DNA of 64,000 nt from Brevibacillus reuszeri. GTDB lineage: Bacteria; Bacillota; Bacilli; Brevibacillales; Brevibacillaceae. Below are positions 41,470 to 48,530 of this stretch, one piece after another. The stretch is taken from contig NZ_BEXF01000020.1 of NCBI RefSeq assembly GCF_002897295.1, positions 47,065 to 111,064 of the forward strand, written 5' to 3'. A program made the translations under genes and the position numbers. The notes below the pieces were generated by a model. The model ran no database searches and had not been told where the DNA came from. It saw nothing but the letters and a program-made list of their open reading frames with translations. Position 1 is the first letter of the stretch, and every line of letters starts with the position of its first letter.

Positions 41470-42325
41470 AGACAAGCTGGAGAAGCAAATCAAGGCATTG
41501 GCAGAAGAACCGGATAAACAGTATGTCGCGAGGCTGGGGGTAAAGCTGGTGAAGCAGGCAAACCAGATGGAAGCAAAAAGCAGAGCGCTGCGATACTTTA
41601 GCGTAGCAGCTGGTATTATCGCATGTCTGTTGCTGATCGTTACCCTCAAACTAAACGCAGAGTCCGAGGCTCCTGCCGCAGTTGGAGAAGCGGATTCTCC
41701 CTCTGTTTTGATCTATCACACACATAGCCAGGAGTCATTTGTTTCTGAGACAAAAACTTCTACAGAGATTCATTCTGTGAATGATCCACAGCACAATATT
41801 TCGCGAGTAGGCAAAAGATTGGCAGATGCCTTACAGACAAATAAGATAAGTGCAATCCAGTCCCCCATTGACTTTGCTTCCGAGGCGAAAAACCAACAAA
41901 AAGACTTCAGTGAACTGTATTTGATGTCACGTGAAAACGTAAAAGAGATGTTAGTGATTCATCCAGACATCCAAATGGTTTTAGATGTTCACCGTGGCAG
42001 TAGAAAAAGAAACATAACCACCCTCAAGATCAATAACACCGAAGTGGCAAAAATCAGGCTAGTCATTAATAACTCCCATCCGAATTGGGAACGAAACCTG
42101 GGCTTCGCACAAACGATTAGCAAGAAGGCACAGGAAATGTATCCGGAGTTTCCAATCGAAGTAATCGAGCAAAAGGGCATGAGTCCAGTCTACTGGAATC
42201 AGGATTTGCATCCACGCGCTGTGCTTGTAGAAATAGGCGGGATGGAGAATACGTTAGAAGAAGAATACGCGTCAGCCGACATACTCGCCAAAATCTTGGC
42301 AGAGGTTTTACGCAAAGCAGACTAA
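41459..42325 (+). CDS. Membrane-anchored SpoIIP-domain protein, probable anti-sigma partner of module 1
   Basis: The 288-residue protein has a short cytoplasmic part (1-45, helical and charged), one transmembrane helix (46-66) and an external SpoIIP-type peptidoglycan hydrolase domain. Marks are IYHTHSQESF (H87, H89, E92), DVHR (176-179) and RAVLVEIGGMENTLEE (E258). SpoIIP has amidase/endopeptidase activity on the septal wall during engulfment. Here the domain sits on a sigma-factor partner instead of the normal SpoIIP context. The start ATG overlaps the sigma gene, the usual layout for an anti-sigma factor. The N-terminal 40 residues are similar in kind to those of the module-2 partner. The anti-sigma role is inferred. 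Confidence 0.8.
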   Translation: MPNKDKLEKQIKALAEEPDKQYVARLGVKLVKQANQMEAKSRALRYFSVAAGIIACLLLIVTLKLNAESEAPAAVGEADSPSVLIYHTHSQESFVSETKTSTEIHSVNDPQHNISRVGKRLADALQTNKISAIQSPIDFASEAKNQQKDFSELYLMSRENVKEMLVIHPDIQMVLDVHRGSRKRNITTLKINNTEVAKIRLVINNSHPNWERNLGFAQTISKKAQEMYPEFPIEVIEQKGMSPVYWNQDLHPRAVLVEIGGMENTLEEEYASADILAKILAEVLRKAD

Positions 42326-42370
42326 AAAAAGAAGAAGATCACGTCCCTAGGAGACCTGATCTTCTTTTTT
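42324..42370. terminator. Terminator between module 1 and the small-gene cluster
   Basis: A-rich stem AAAAAAGAAGAAGATCA with TGATCTTCTTTTTT. It has T runs on both strands and lies between convergent genes, so it can serve both. Confidence 0.85.
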
Positions 42371-42393
42371 GCTTTTATAATCGTGCGTGTATA

Positions 42394-42552
42394 TTAGCGA
42401 TACAAATACTCTGGAAATTGCATCGCGATCTGATGCTTTTGCTCTTCCCACTCGGCAATTGCTTTCTTTTGCAAATAGTGTGCCTCCTGTTGCTCTGGAG
42501 TCACTTTCCGTTTCTCAATGATGATGGTGAAAAAAATCATCGGAATGTACAT
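42394..42552 (-). CDS. YrzI-like small protein 2 (52 residues)
   Basis: The frame MYIPMIFFTIIIEKRKVTPE continues as a charged helix and ends FPEYLYR. A short hydrophobic N-terminus followed by charged residues (E/K/R) is the YrzI (Bac_small_YrzI) pattern, here most like the paralogue at 42690-42842 (FFTIKIERKQV). ATG at 42552 lies 8 bases after GGGAGGGA. In B. subtilis, yrzI belongs to an operon of tiny genes with reported toxin-antitoxin-like behaviour; that link is by family only. Confidence 0.72.
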   Translation of the reverse strand: MYIPMIFFTIIIEKRKVTPEQQEAHYLQKKAIAEWEEQKHQIAMQFPEYLYR

Positions 42553-42587
42553 GAGCGTATCCCTCCCATCCCTGTAAATTGGTGCAG

Positions 42588-42653
42588 TCAGCTGCCATCT
42601 ATCGCTTTGACTCCTGTAAATCTCATCATCTGACGTCTTTGTTTGGTTTTCAT
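42588..42653 (-). CDS. Possible 21-residue peptide
   Basis: MKTKQRRQMMRFTGVKAIDG plus one Ser before the stop. It is very basic and starts 8 bases after GAGGAGGG, a strong ribosome site that has no other gene to serve. It lies between the two YrzI-like genes on the same strand. Length alone makes it uncertain. Confidence 0.4.
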   Translation of the reverse strand: MKTKQRRQMMRFTGVKAIDGS

Positions 42654-42689
42654 AAAAAAATCCCTCCTCAACGTGGTTGTTTGCAAATA

Positions 42690-42842
42690 TTAGATGTGGC
42701 TAATCAATTGTGCTGCTTGAATGGCGTGGGCTTCCGCACGTTCCTCAAGGTAACGTGTGCGAGCGTACGTAGCTATACGTTGCTCAGCATTTACTTGTTT
42801 GCGTTCAATCTTGATTGTGAAGAACAAAAAGTTCAGTATCAT
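42690..42842 (-). CDS. YrzI-like small protein 1 (50 residues)
   Basis: MILNFLFFTIKIERKQVNAE followed by a helix of Arg/Glu/Ala residues ending AAQLISHI. The opening matches the YrzI family (MxLNxFFLTITIxKR). GGGAGGTGATC precedes the ATG. It is the paralogue of the gene at 42394-42552. A TATAAA-like element lies about 50 bases upstream, next to the tandem terminators. Confidence 0.75.
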   Translation of the reverse strand: MILNFLFFTIKIERKQVNAEQRIATYARTRYLEERAEAHAIQAAQLISHI

Positions 42843-42908
42843 ATCCGATCACCTCCCTTCAAAGGGTAAAAATTGAATTTGATCCATTTTTTGATTTATA
42901 GAGAAAGA

Positions 42909-42988
42909 AAAAGACCACAGGCAAAACGCCAGCGGTCTTTTGGAAACACAAAGAAAATGAAAGACCACAAGCAACAACGCCTGTGGTC
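42909..42988 (-). terminator. Two tandem terminator hairpins
   Basis: Hairpin A (42959-42988) pairs GACCACA with TGTGGTC, and hairpin B (42909-42941) pairs AAAGACCACAGGC with GCCAGCGGTCTTT. Both have T runs on the minus strand and lie downstream of the 34-residue peptide gene. They look like duplicated copies of one another. Confidence 0.82.
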
Positions 42989-43030
42989 GGGTATTTGACG
43001 AAAAGGGAATGTTGAAGATACGAATAACAA

Positions 43031-43135
43031 CTACGATTCGTCAGTCCAGGAGGCGTTGCCATATTCAGTTGTAACAAAGATAAGACGGTCATAAAAAGCA
43101 GCATTGGGTTGTAGTAGTACATTCATCATCATCAT
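43031..43135 (-). CDS. Small peptide gene (34 residues), unknown
   Basis: The frame opens with four consecutive Met codons and then NVLLQPNAAFYDRLIF... ending SWTDES. AAAGGAGG lies 8 bases before the first ATG, which strongly supports translation. A promoter of form TTTACT-17-TATTCT can be drawn at 43181-43209 on the minus strand, and tandem terminators follow. It is a monocistronic small-peptide or regulatory RNA locus of unknown role. Confidence 0.6.
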   Translation of the reverse strand: MMMMNVLLQPNAAFYDRLIFVTTEYGNASWTDES

Positions 43136-43278
43136 TTGTCACAGCCTCCTTTTCTTTCGTAGTGTTTTAGAACGTACTCTAAGAATATGGGAATTTCTTC
43201 TTGAAGTAAAGCACTTTTTCACCTATTTTCAAAAAGAAATTATTTTCTGACAATTATTCATTTCTGTGAACAGGTGAC

Positions 43279-43312
43279 AAAAAGTGGCGAAGGATGCGAA
43301 ACGCCACTTTTT
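43279..43312. terminator. Terminator of module 2
   Basis: AAAAAGTGGCG/CGCCACTTTTT stem, about 17 bases past the stop codon of the anti-sigma gene on the minus strand. Confidence 0.85.
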
Positions 43313-43328
43313 GCAAGGTGGGGCAGAT

Positions 43329-44882
43329 TCATTTTTGCTGGTACACGAGTTGCGGAGCATCGCTGGCGTTTTTATCGTCAGCATCCTTTTTCGGCCATAT
43401 ATAAACCAGCTCGAGCTTGTGCTGTTTCTCGTATTGGGAGATAGCAGCGTCTATGGATGCCGCTTCAAAGGACAGGGGAGGGTTCTTTGAAGCAAATCTG
43501 GTCTCTTCCATCCCAACGACCTGCCCCCTCTGATCAAGGGTCACATTATACGTACGGCCTGCAATAGGAACACCGTCAATCGAAGCGCCAAATGAATAGC
43601 CGATCTCCTTGTCATCCCAGCCTGATCCGAGTAAGCCAAGTGCGGTTATCTTTTTATCCAGATAGCGCTCTAGAAACTCGACAGCCTTTTTCACGTCATC
43701 TTCTCGCGGGGCTCGCTTCGATCCGTTTGTCTCGGTAGCAGTATCCTGAACATGATAGGCAGTCAGCACACCATTAGGGCTTACTTGAGCAGTAATCGTT
43801 TTATCAGCTCCGGCCCATGTGTATTCCGTTCCCGATCCTTTGCCATACGAGATGGAAGTGGGAGATGTGCCTCGCTCTCCATCAAAGGTGACGCCGAATT
43901 CCTGCTGAAGCAAAGTGATAGCGTCATTCACAGAATGTACCTCGAGCTTTTTCCCATGTGATTTCACAGGGATTGATGATTTGGGGGATGGAACCTGCGA
44001 TAGTTGCTCTGGCTTAGCCAGCATTTTTCCTGTTTTCGCATCCAAATAGCCGGGAAAATCCAGTTCGTAGCGTTTAGTGAGTGCGCCATCTTTGTCGTAC
44101 CGATAGACAGGCTGCATCGTGCCTGCGATGATTTCTACTGCCTCCTTTTCAGAAAGAATGTCTACTGGGGGAGGAAATTGAGACAAGTTGCGCTGCTTCT
44201 CAGGCAAACGATTGAATTTAAAATAGCTTACCGTATCATGCTCTACACCTACCGAATAGCTGTCGTTATAAAAGGGGACACCATGAATCATACGACTGAA
44301 AACAATTTTCCCTTCCGTGAGGTCGGTCTGCTTGGTATTAACCTTGTATTGCTGGCCTTCATCTCCGAGCATTTCGTTTAAATAAGACTGGGCAATCTGG
44401 AGTGGAGGGGACTGCTTGTCTGGCTCGTTGTTATTAGGCTCAATGGGTGGCTGCTCTTTTTCATCAATGGTTGGCGAATTGGCTTGTGCTTCGGACACTT
44501 CTGTATTGGCTGGAGGTGTTGGCACTTGTGCTTTTGTTTGTGATTGCTCGGCAGATTTAGGCTGCTCTGCGACATGGGTGGTAGCTGCTGGCTCTTGTGG
44601 ATGATCAAGAGGTAGAGAAGCGATATTTGAATCTGCAGGGGAGGTAGATGCCTGCGGTGAAGGCTGCTGCCAGGGCATTGCTGTGACCCAGCTTCCCAAT
44701 AGTATGACGACTGCTGCTGTTGCTGTATGAGTCAAGATGCGGCGATGACGCAACCGGCGTTTTACAGCAGTCGCTTCTTTTTGCAGTTTTTCATCCAAGT
44801 AAGCAACAAATTCCGGTCGTGGTGACTGCTCCAGCTCAGGCAATCGTTTTAGTTGTTGTTCCAGTTCCTCAAACGAATTCAT
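43329..44882 (-). CDS. Membrane-bound YcdB/YcdC-domain protein, probable anti-sigma partner of module 2
   Basis: The 517-residue protein has a cytoplasmic charged helix region (1-48), one transmembrane helix (49-68), a Pro/Thr/Gln/Glu-rich linker (~70-160) and an external region (~165-517) with YcdB/YcdC (PepSY-like) repeats: PGYLDAKTGKML and later DGVPIAGRTYNVTLDQRGQVVGM. It overlaps the sigma gene by 14 bases, as expected of a sigma/anti-sigma pair. The N-terminus (FEELEQQLKRLPELEQSPRPEFVAYL) is of the zinc-free anti-sigma kind. The anti-sigma role is inferred from layout. Confidence 0.8.
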   Translation of the reverse strand: MNSFEELEQQLKRLPELEQSPRPEFVAYLDEKLQKEATAVKRRLRHRRILTHTATAAVVILLGSWVTAMPWQQPSPQASTSPADSNIASLPLDHPQEPAATTHVAEQPKSAEQSQTKAQVPTPPANTEVSEAQANSPTIDEKEQPPIEPNNNEPDKQSPPLQIAQSYLNEMLGDEGQQYKVNTKQTDLTEGKIVFSRMIHGVPFYNDSYSVGVEHDTVSYFKFNRLPEKQRNLSQFPPPVDILSEKEAVEIIAGTMQPVYRYDKDGALTKRYELDFPGYLDAKTGKMLAKPEQLSQVPSPKSSIPVKSHGKKLEVHSVNDAITLLQQEFGVTFDGERGTSPTSISYGKGSGTEYTWAGADKTITAQVSPNGVLTAYHVQDTATETNGSKRAPREDDVKKAVEFLERYLDKKITALGLLGSGWDDKEIGYSFGASIDGVPIAGRTYNVTLDQRGQVVGMEETRFASKNPPLSFEAASIDAAISQYEKQHKLELVYIWPKKDADDKNASDAPQLVYQQK

Positions 44883-45405
44883 TTTGCCATCCTCCTTCCT
44901 TAGGTTCGGTCATATAGCGCTGGAGCTGTTTGAAGCCGCGATGATAATCTACTTTTACTTTTGCTTCTGAAATCGCCAGAAGCTCTGCAGTTTCCTTGAT
45001 GCTATACCCTTTGATACTGCGTAAAATAATGACCATACGATAGCTGGGCTTTAGCTTTTGCAAAGCTTTTTTCAATTCTACCAATTCTTCTTTGTGTGAT
45101 AGCTCTGCTTCTGGCACGCCCTCAGTTGTGACAATATTGCGCAGGAGCTTTTCGGAAAAGAACAGCTTCAGCTTTTGCTTGCGGTAATAATCGATAGCGA
45201 TGTATTTGGCGATGGAGAACAGCCACGTCTTGATCACTACGCGCCCATCATAGCTTGGGAGTGAGCGCAATAAGCTCGTAAACACCTCTTGGGTCAAGTC
45301 CTCGGTCTCGTTTTGATTGTTGGTGAAATAGAGTAAAAAGGAGTAGACGTCCTTGTAGTGAGTCTGATAAATAAGGCGAATTCTCTCGTTAAGCTCGTCA
45401 TGCAA
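44869..45405 (-). CDS. ECF sigma factor, module 2
   Basis: The 178-residue ECF sigma factor has sigma-2 (THYKDVYSFLLYFTNNQNETEDLTQEVF) and sigma-4 (GYSIKETAELLAISEAKVKVDYHRGFKQL). It starts at ATG 45403-45405 after AGGAGG. It is 12 bases downstream of the secreted YcdB-like gene and overlaps the membrane partner gene, forming one operon. It is a paralogue of the module-1 sigma factor. Confidence 0.93.
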   Translation of the reverse strand: MHDELNERIRLIYQTHYKDVYSFLLYFTNNQNETEDLTQEVFTSLLRSLPSYDGRVVIKTWLFSIAKYIAIDYYRKQKLKLFFSEKLLRNIVTTEGVPEAELSHKEELVELKKALQKLKPSYRMVIILRSIKGYSIKETAELLAISEAKVKVDYHRGFKQLQRYMTEPKEGGWQNEFV

Positions 45406-45417
45406 AACATTTCCTCC

Positions 45418-46917
45418 TTATTTGGTTTTAGTCGGGATGATTTTTCCGGTTACAGCATTGATCTTGTCCATGCGATAGCCTTGGGGAGCCTGATAGGTGA
45501 GAACAGCCTGCTTCCCGTTGTCTTTCGGATAGAAATAAATCAGTTGCAGCGGATTGGCTTTCAAAAATTCCTTTGCTGCTTGTTCGGCAGAGACCAGCTT
45601 TACCCCCTCAGGTGGCTTGGCAGAGAAGCGAGCTTTGGTAGTCCCGTAAAAATCAGTGATTTGTCCCCCGTCCAAATGGATAGAAACTCGATCATTTAGA
45701 TTAGGAATCCCATTGTGAACAGGAGCAAAGGAGAACATGTAACCGCGCCAGCTTTCCGGGCGATGATTTATAATCTCCATCACTTCACTTGTGTCTGCGG
45801 GCAAATATTTTTCCAGCTCCTTGATTGCCAAAAGTCTGGCTTGTTCACGCGTGACATTTTTTGAACCCATTTCAGATGCTCCCTGGGAAAAATAAGTGAC
45901 GATTTCCCCGGTTGTCGCATCTGTGTTGACGAGCGCTTCTTGTTCCGTTCCTTCCCTCCACCAATAACGCTTCCTCGTTTGATCCTTGGTCATTTCTTCG
46001 CGCAGCTCTGCTGCCTTTGCTTCGATACCGCGTTCTTTTTTCAGATAGGCAACAACCTCTTCTTTTGTTTTTGCAGAAAAGGTCGTTCCTGTCGGCTTTA
46101 CGTTAATGATCGGTCCAGGGGTATCGTAATTGACTTGTTGTACCCCCAGATCTTTACCTGTTTTCGCATCGATATAGCCGGAGAACATCGGTTGGTAGAT
46201 GAATGTATCACCGTTATAGGAGAGGGTCATTATGCTTGCAAACAATGATTCCAACTCTTCTGGAGGTAGAGCGTCCTTGGGATCGTCAAAATTCGTTTCT
46301 TCCACGGCTGGAACTGGGTAGTTGAAGTTGGAATTTGGCATGGGGAATTGTCCACCCTCAGTAATGCGTCCATCAGCGTCTACGGTTATGCGCACGCTTT
46401 GGCTAGGGTAAAAAAGCCCGTTCACAACCTTGGAAAATGGGATTCCTAAGGTGTTTGAAAGATACGGATTATACCGATATCCCCGCATATCCTCACCATA
46501 CCATTGCTTGAGAAAGGCAGTAGCCTGCTTAACAGCCTGTTCTCCCTGTGCCAAGATTTCATCCGTGTTCGAATCATCTAATAGGCGGAATCGCTTTAAT
46601 TCGCCTGTTTTTTTATCAAACGAAAGCACGACATTTGGCAGAACATTTTCTTCGTCATCGGATTTCTTTAGCAAAACGCGAACGGTGTTATCGCTGTGTT
46701 CATCAATCGTCACTGTTTTATACGGATAGTCTTCTAGGTAAGGCAAAAGCTTTTTGGCCTTGGCTATAGAAGCATCAATCGTTTTCATAATATCCGCTAC
46801 AGTCCCGGATTGAGCCTTCTCTGCTGTTTTATTGCTCTTCTGTGTCGCGTAAATAGGTGTTGCCGCCAGTAGACTGGTGGTTGCCAGCAGGCAGACGAGT
46901 TTCATTATTTTCTTCAT
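45418..46917 (-). CDS. Secreted YcdB/YcdC-domain protein
   Basis: The 499-residue protein has a signal peptide (MKKIMKLVCLLATTSLLAATPIYA, cleavage ~24-25) and tandem YcdB/YcdC-type domains: VVLSFDKKTGELKRFRL, FSGYIDAKTGKDLGVQQ, and a C-terminal RMDKINAVTGKIIPT. It resembles the external region of the module-2 anti-sigma protein (both have LQLIYFYPK or LELVYIWPK near the C-terminus), so the two may bind the same ligand or each other. It is the first gene of the operon behind the ECF promoter. Confidence 0.85.
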   Translation of the reverse strand: MKKIMKLVCLLATTSLLAATPIYATQKSNKTAEKAQSGTVADIMKTIDASIAKAKKLLPYLEDYPYKTVTIDEHSDNTVRVLLKKSDDEENVLPNVVLSFDKKTGELKRFRLLDDSNTDEILAQGEQAVKQATAFLKQWYGEDMRGYRYNPYLSNTLGIPFSKVVNGLFYPSQSVRITVDADGRITEGGQFPMPNSNFNYPVPAVEETNFDDPKDALPPEELESLFASIMTLSYNGDTFIYQPMFSGYIDAKTGKDLGVQQVNYDTPGPIINVKPTGTTFSAKTKEEVVAYLKKERGIEAKAAELREEMTKDQTRKRYWWREGTEQEALVNTDATTGEIVTYFSQGASEMGSKNVTREQARLLAIKELEKYLPADTSEVMEIINHRPESWRGYMFSFAPVHNGIPNLNDRVSIHLDGGQITDFYGTTKARFSAKPPEGVKLVSAEQAAKEFLKANPLQLIYFYPKDNGKQAVLTYQAPQGYRMDKINAVTGKIIPTKTK

Positions 46918-46947
46918 GAATGGTTATCCCTCACTTTCTTCTGCCTA

Positions 46948-46978
46948 CTTATCCGTAAAAAAGAGAAAAAGGTTACAA
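46948..46978 (-). promoter_or_regulatory. ECF promoter of module 2
   Basis: On the minus strand TTGTAACC (46978-46971), 15 bases, then CGGATAAG (46955-46948). It matches the module-1 promoter at 40874-40904 in sequence and spacing. It ends 31 bases before the ATG of the secreted YcdB-like gene. Confidence 0.8.
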
Positions 46979-47020
46979 GATTGCAAAAGAAATTTTATAG
47001 AAGGCTTTTTTCATTTTACA

Positions 47021-47072
47021 GGAAAGGAAAAAGAGCAGACCCTCATTTAAGAGAATCTGCCCTTTCCTTTTT
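47021..47072. terminator. Terminator of hcp
   Basis: GGAAAGG...GCAGA stem with TCTGC...CCTTTCC, T-rich on both sides; on the minus strand it follows the hcp stop at 47081. Confidence 0.8.
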
Positions 47073-47080
47073 ATACCATG

Positions 47081-48376
47081 CTACTGAGTGACCCCTAGCA
47101 TTTGTTTCATATCATTTTGGGCATCCCCAATTAACTGGATATGAAATAATTCTTGTAATACTTGCAGAACTCCTGAAGAAATAAACTCGGGCAATTTTGG
47201 TCCAATCCGAATATCTTTTATGCCTAGACTAAACAGGCCAAGTAGAATCGCAACAGCCTTTTGTTCAAACCAAGACAGAACGATGCTTACCGGTAATTCA
47301 TTCACATTACACTCAAACGCTTCCGCCAGTGCTGCTGCGATTGTAATAGTAGAAACCGAGTTATTGCACTGTCCCAAATCGATGTATCTTGGAATCGACG
47401 TACCTGGCACCGTGCCGAAATCCACATCGTTAAAGCGGAATTTGCCACATGAAGTAGTAAGAATGACAGTATCCGGGGGAAGGGATATAGCCAGTTCGCG
47501 GTAATACTCTCCTCCCTTGCCAGGAGCGTCACAGCCGGCAATAACAAAGAAATGTGAGATCTTTCCTTCTTTTACCGCCTGTATAATCTCCGGCGCGATA
47601 CCGAGGACTGTTTGATGATGGTATCCTGTTGTCAACGTCTGTTCCGATTCGATGGTTACCTCAGGCAGGGACAATGCTTTTTCGATCAACGGCGTAAAGT
47701 CGTCATTTTCAATTTTAATTACGTTCTCCAAGCCTGCTATGTCATAGGAGAAGAAGCGATCAGCATAGCTGCCACGGATTGGCATCACGCAATTTGTCGT
47801 CGCCAGTATTGCCCCTGGAAATTGCTCAAACAATTGGCGCTGATCATACCATGCCTTCCCAATGTTCCCTTTTAGATGGGGATATTTATTCAAGGCGGGA
47901 TAACCATGTGCAGGTAGCATCTCGGAATGGGTGTAGATATTAATTCCTTTCCCTTCCGTTTGTTTTAAGAGCTCTTCCAAAGCAAATAGGTTGTGCCCCG
48001 TTACAACGATACATTTTCCTTCTATTTTGTTTTGTGAGACGGTTATCGGCTGTGGAATTCCGAGACGCTCTGTATGAGCTTTATCGAGTAGCTCCATCAC
48101 TTTAATCGCCGCTTTTCCTACCTTCATGGCCATTTGCAAATGCTCTTCCAAATTAAAGTTGACATTTGTTAATGTAAAATAGAGAGCTTCCTGTGTAATA
48201 CCGTCCACTTCAGGATCGATATATCCCAACTGACGAGCATGTGTAGCATAGGCAGCGATCCCTTTTAAAGCAAAAATAATCGTATCTTGAATACTCGCAA
48301 GCTCTTCATTCTTTCCGCAAACACCTACAATCTTGCAACCGCCAGTGGGAGTCTGTTCACATTGATAGCAAAACAT
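47081..48376 (-). CDS. hcp: Hybrid-cluster protein (hydroxylamine/NO reductase), class III
   Basis: At 431 residues this Hcp is about 115 shorter than the usual ~550, as in class III. The N-terminal cluster ligands are C3-x2-C6-x7-C14-x5-C20, the spacing of the [4Fe-4S] class. Further ligands for the hybrid 4Fe-2O-2S cluster lie in VTGHNLFALEE, TTNCVMPI, AGCDAPGKGGEYY and TSCGKFRFND. Hcp reduces hydroxylamine and, in recent work on other bacteria, nitric oxide, and protects cells during nitrate respiration. ATG follows AGGAGTGATGG. It is divergent from narK and shares its FNR box. Confidence 0.94.
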   Translation of the reverse strand: MFCYQCEQTPTGGCKIVGVCGKNEELASIQDTIIFALKGIAAYATHARQLGYIDPEVDGITQEALYFTLTNVNFNLEEHLQMAMKVGKAAIKVMELLDKAHTERLGIPQPITVSQNKIEGKCIVVTGHNLFALEELLKQTEGKGINIYTHSEMLPAHGYPALNKYPHLKGNIGKAWYDQRQLFEQFPGAILATTNCVMPIRGSYADRFFSYDIAGLENVIKIENDDFTPLIEKALSLPEVTIESEQTLTTGYHHQTVLGIAPEIIQAVKEGKISHFFVIAGCDAPGKGGEYYRELAISLPPDTVILTTSCGKFRFNDVDFGTVPGTSIPRYIDLGQCNNSVSTITIAAALAEAFECNVNELPVSIVLSWFEQKAVAILLGLFSLGIKDIRIGPKLPEFISSGVLQVLQELFHIQLIGDAQNDMKQMLGVTQ

Positions 48377-48411
48377 TTACCATCACTCCTTCTGTTCAAG
48401 CTTTCGCCTTG

Positions 48412-48481
48412 ATTATAAGAAGAGCGCACAGAAGAAGCTGTGATAAAAATCACATCGGGAAAATGCACTGCCTCTTATCAT
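48412..48481. promoter_or_regulatory. Divergent FNR-dependent promoters of hcp and narK
   Basis: TGTGATAAAAATCACA (48439-48454, centre 48446.5) is a perfect FNR palindrome. On the plus strand a -10 TATCAT lies at 48476-48481, which puts the start site near 48488, 41.5 bases from the centre. On the minus strand a perfect TATAAT lies at 48417-48412, start near 48405, again 41.5. One box can thus activate both genes in the class II position. Confidence 0.9.
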
Positions 48482-48530
48482 AGGGGGTGCAGAGGAACGT
48501 AATTTTTATTCCCAAGTGAGGGGTGTGGTT

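Noticed and set aside
42909..42988. Two similar hairpins, considered as a CRISPR-like repeat
   Set aside because: Only two copies, each a self-complementary hairpin with T tail, so tandem terminators are the simpler reading.
42859..43122. 87-codon minus-strand frame
   Set aside because: It overlaps two terminator hairpins and lacks a ribosome site; the alternative 34-residue frame at 43031-43135 has AAAGGAGG.
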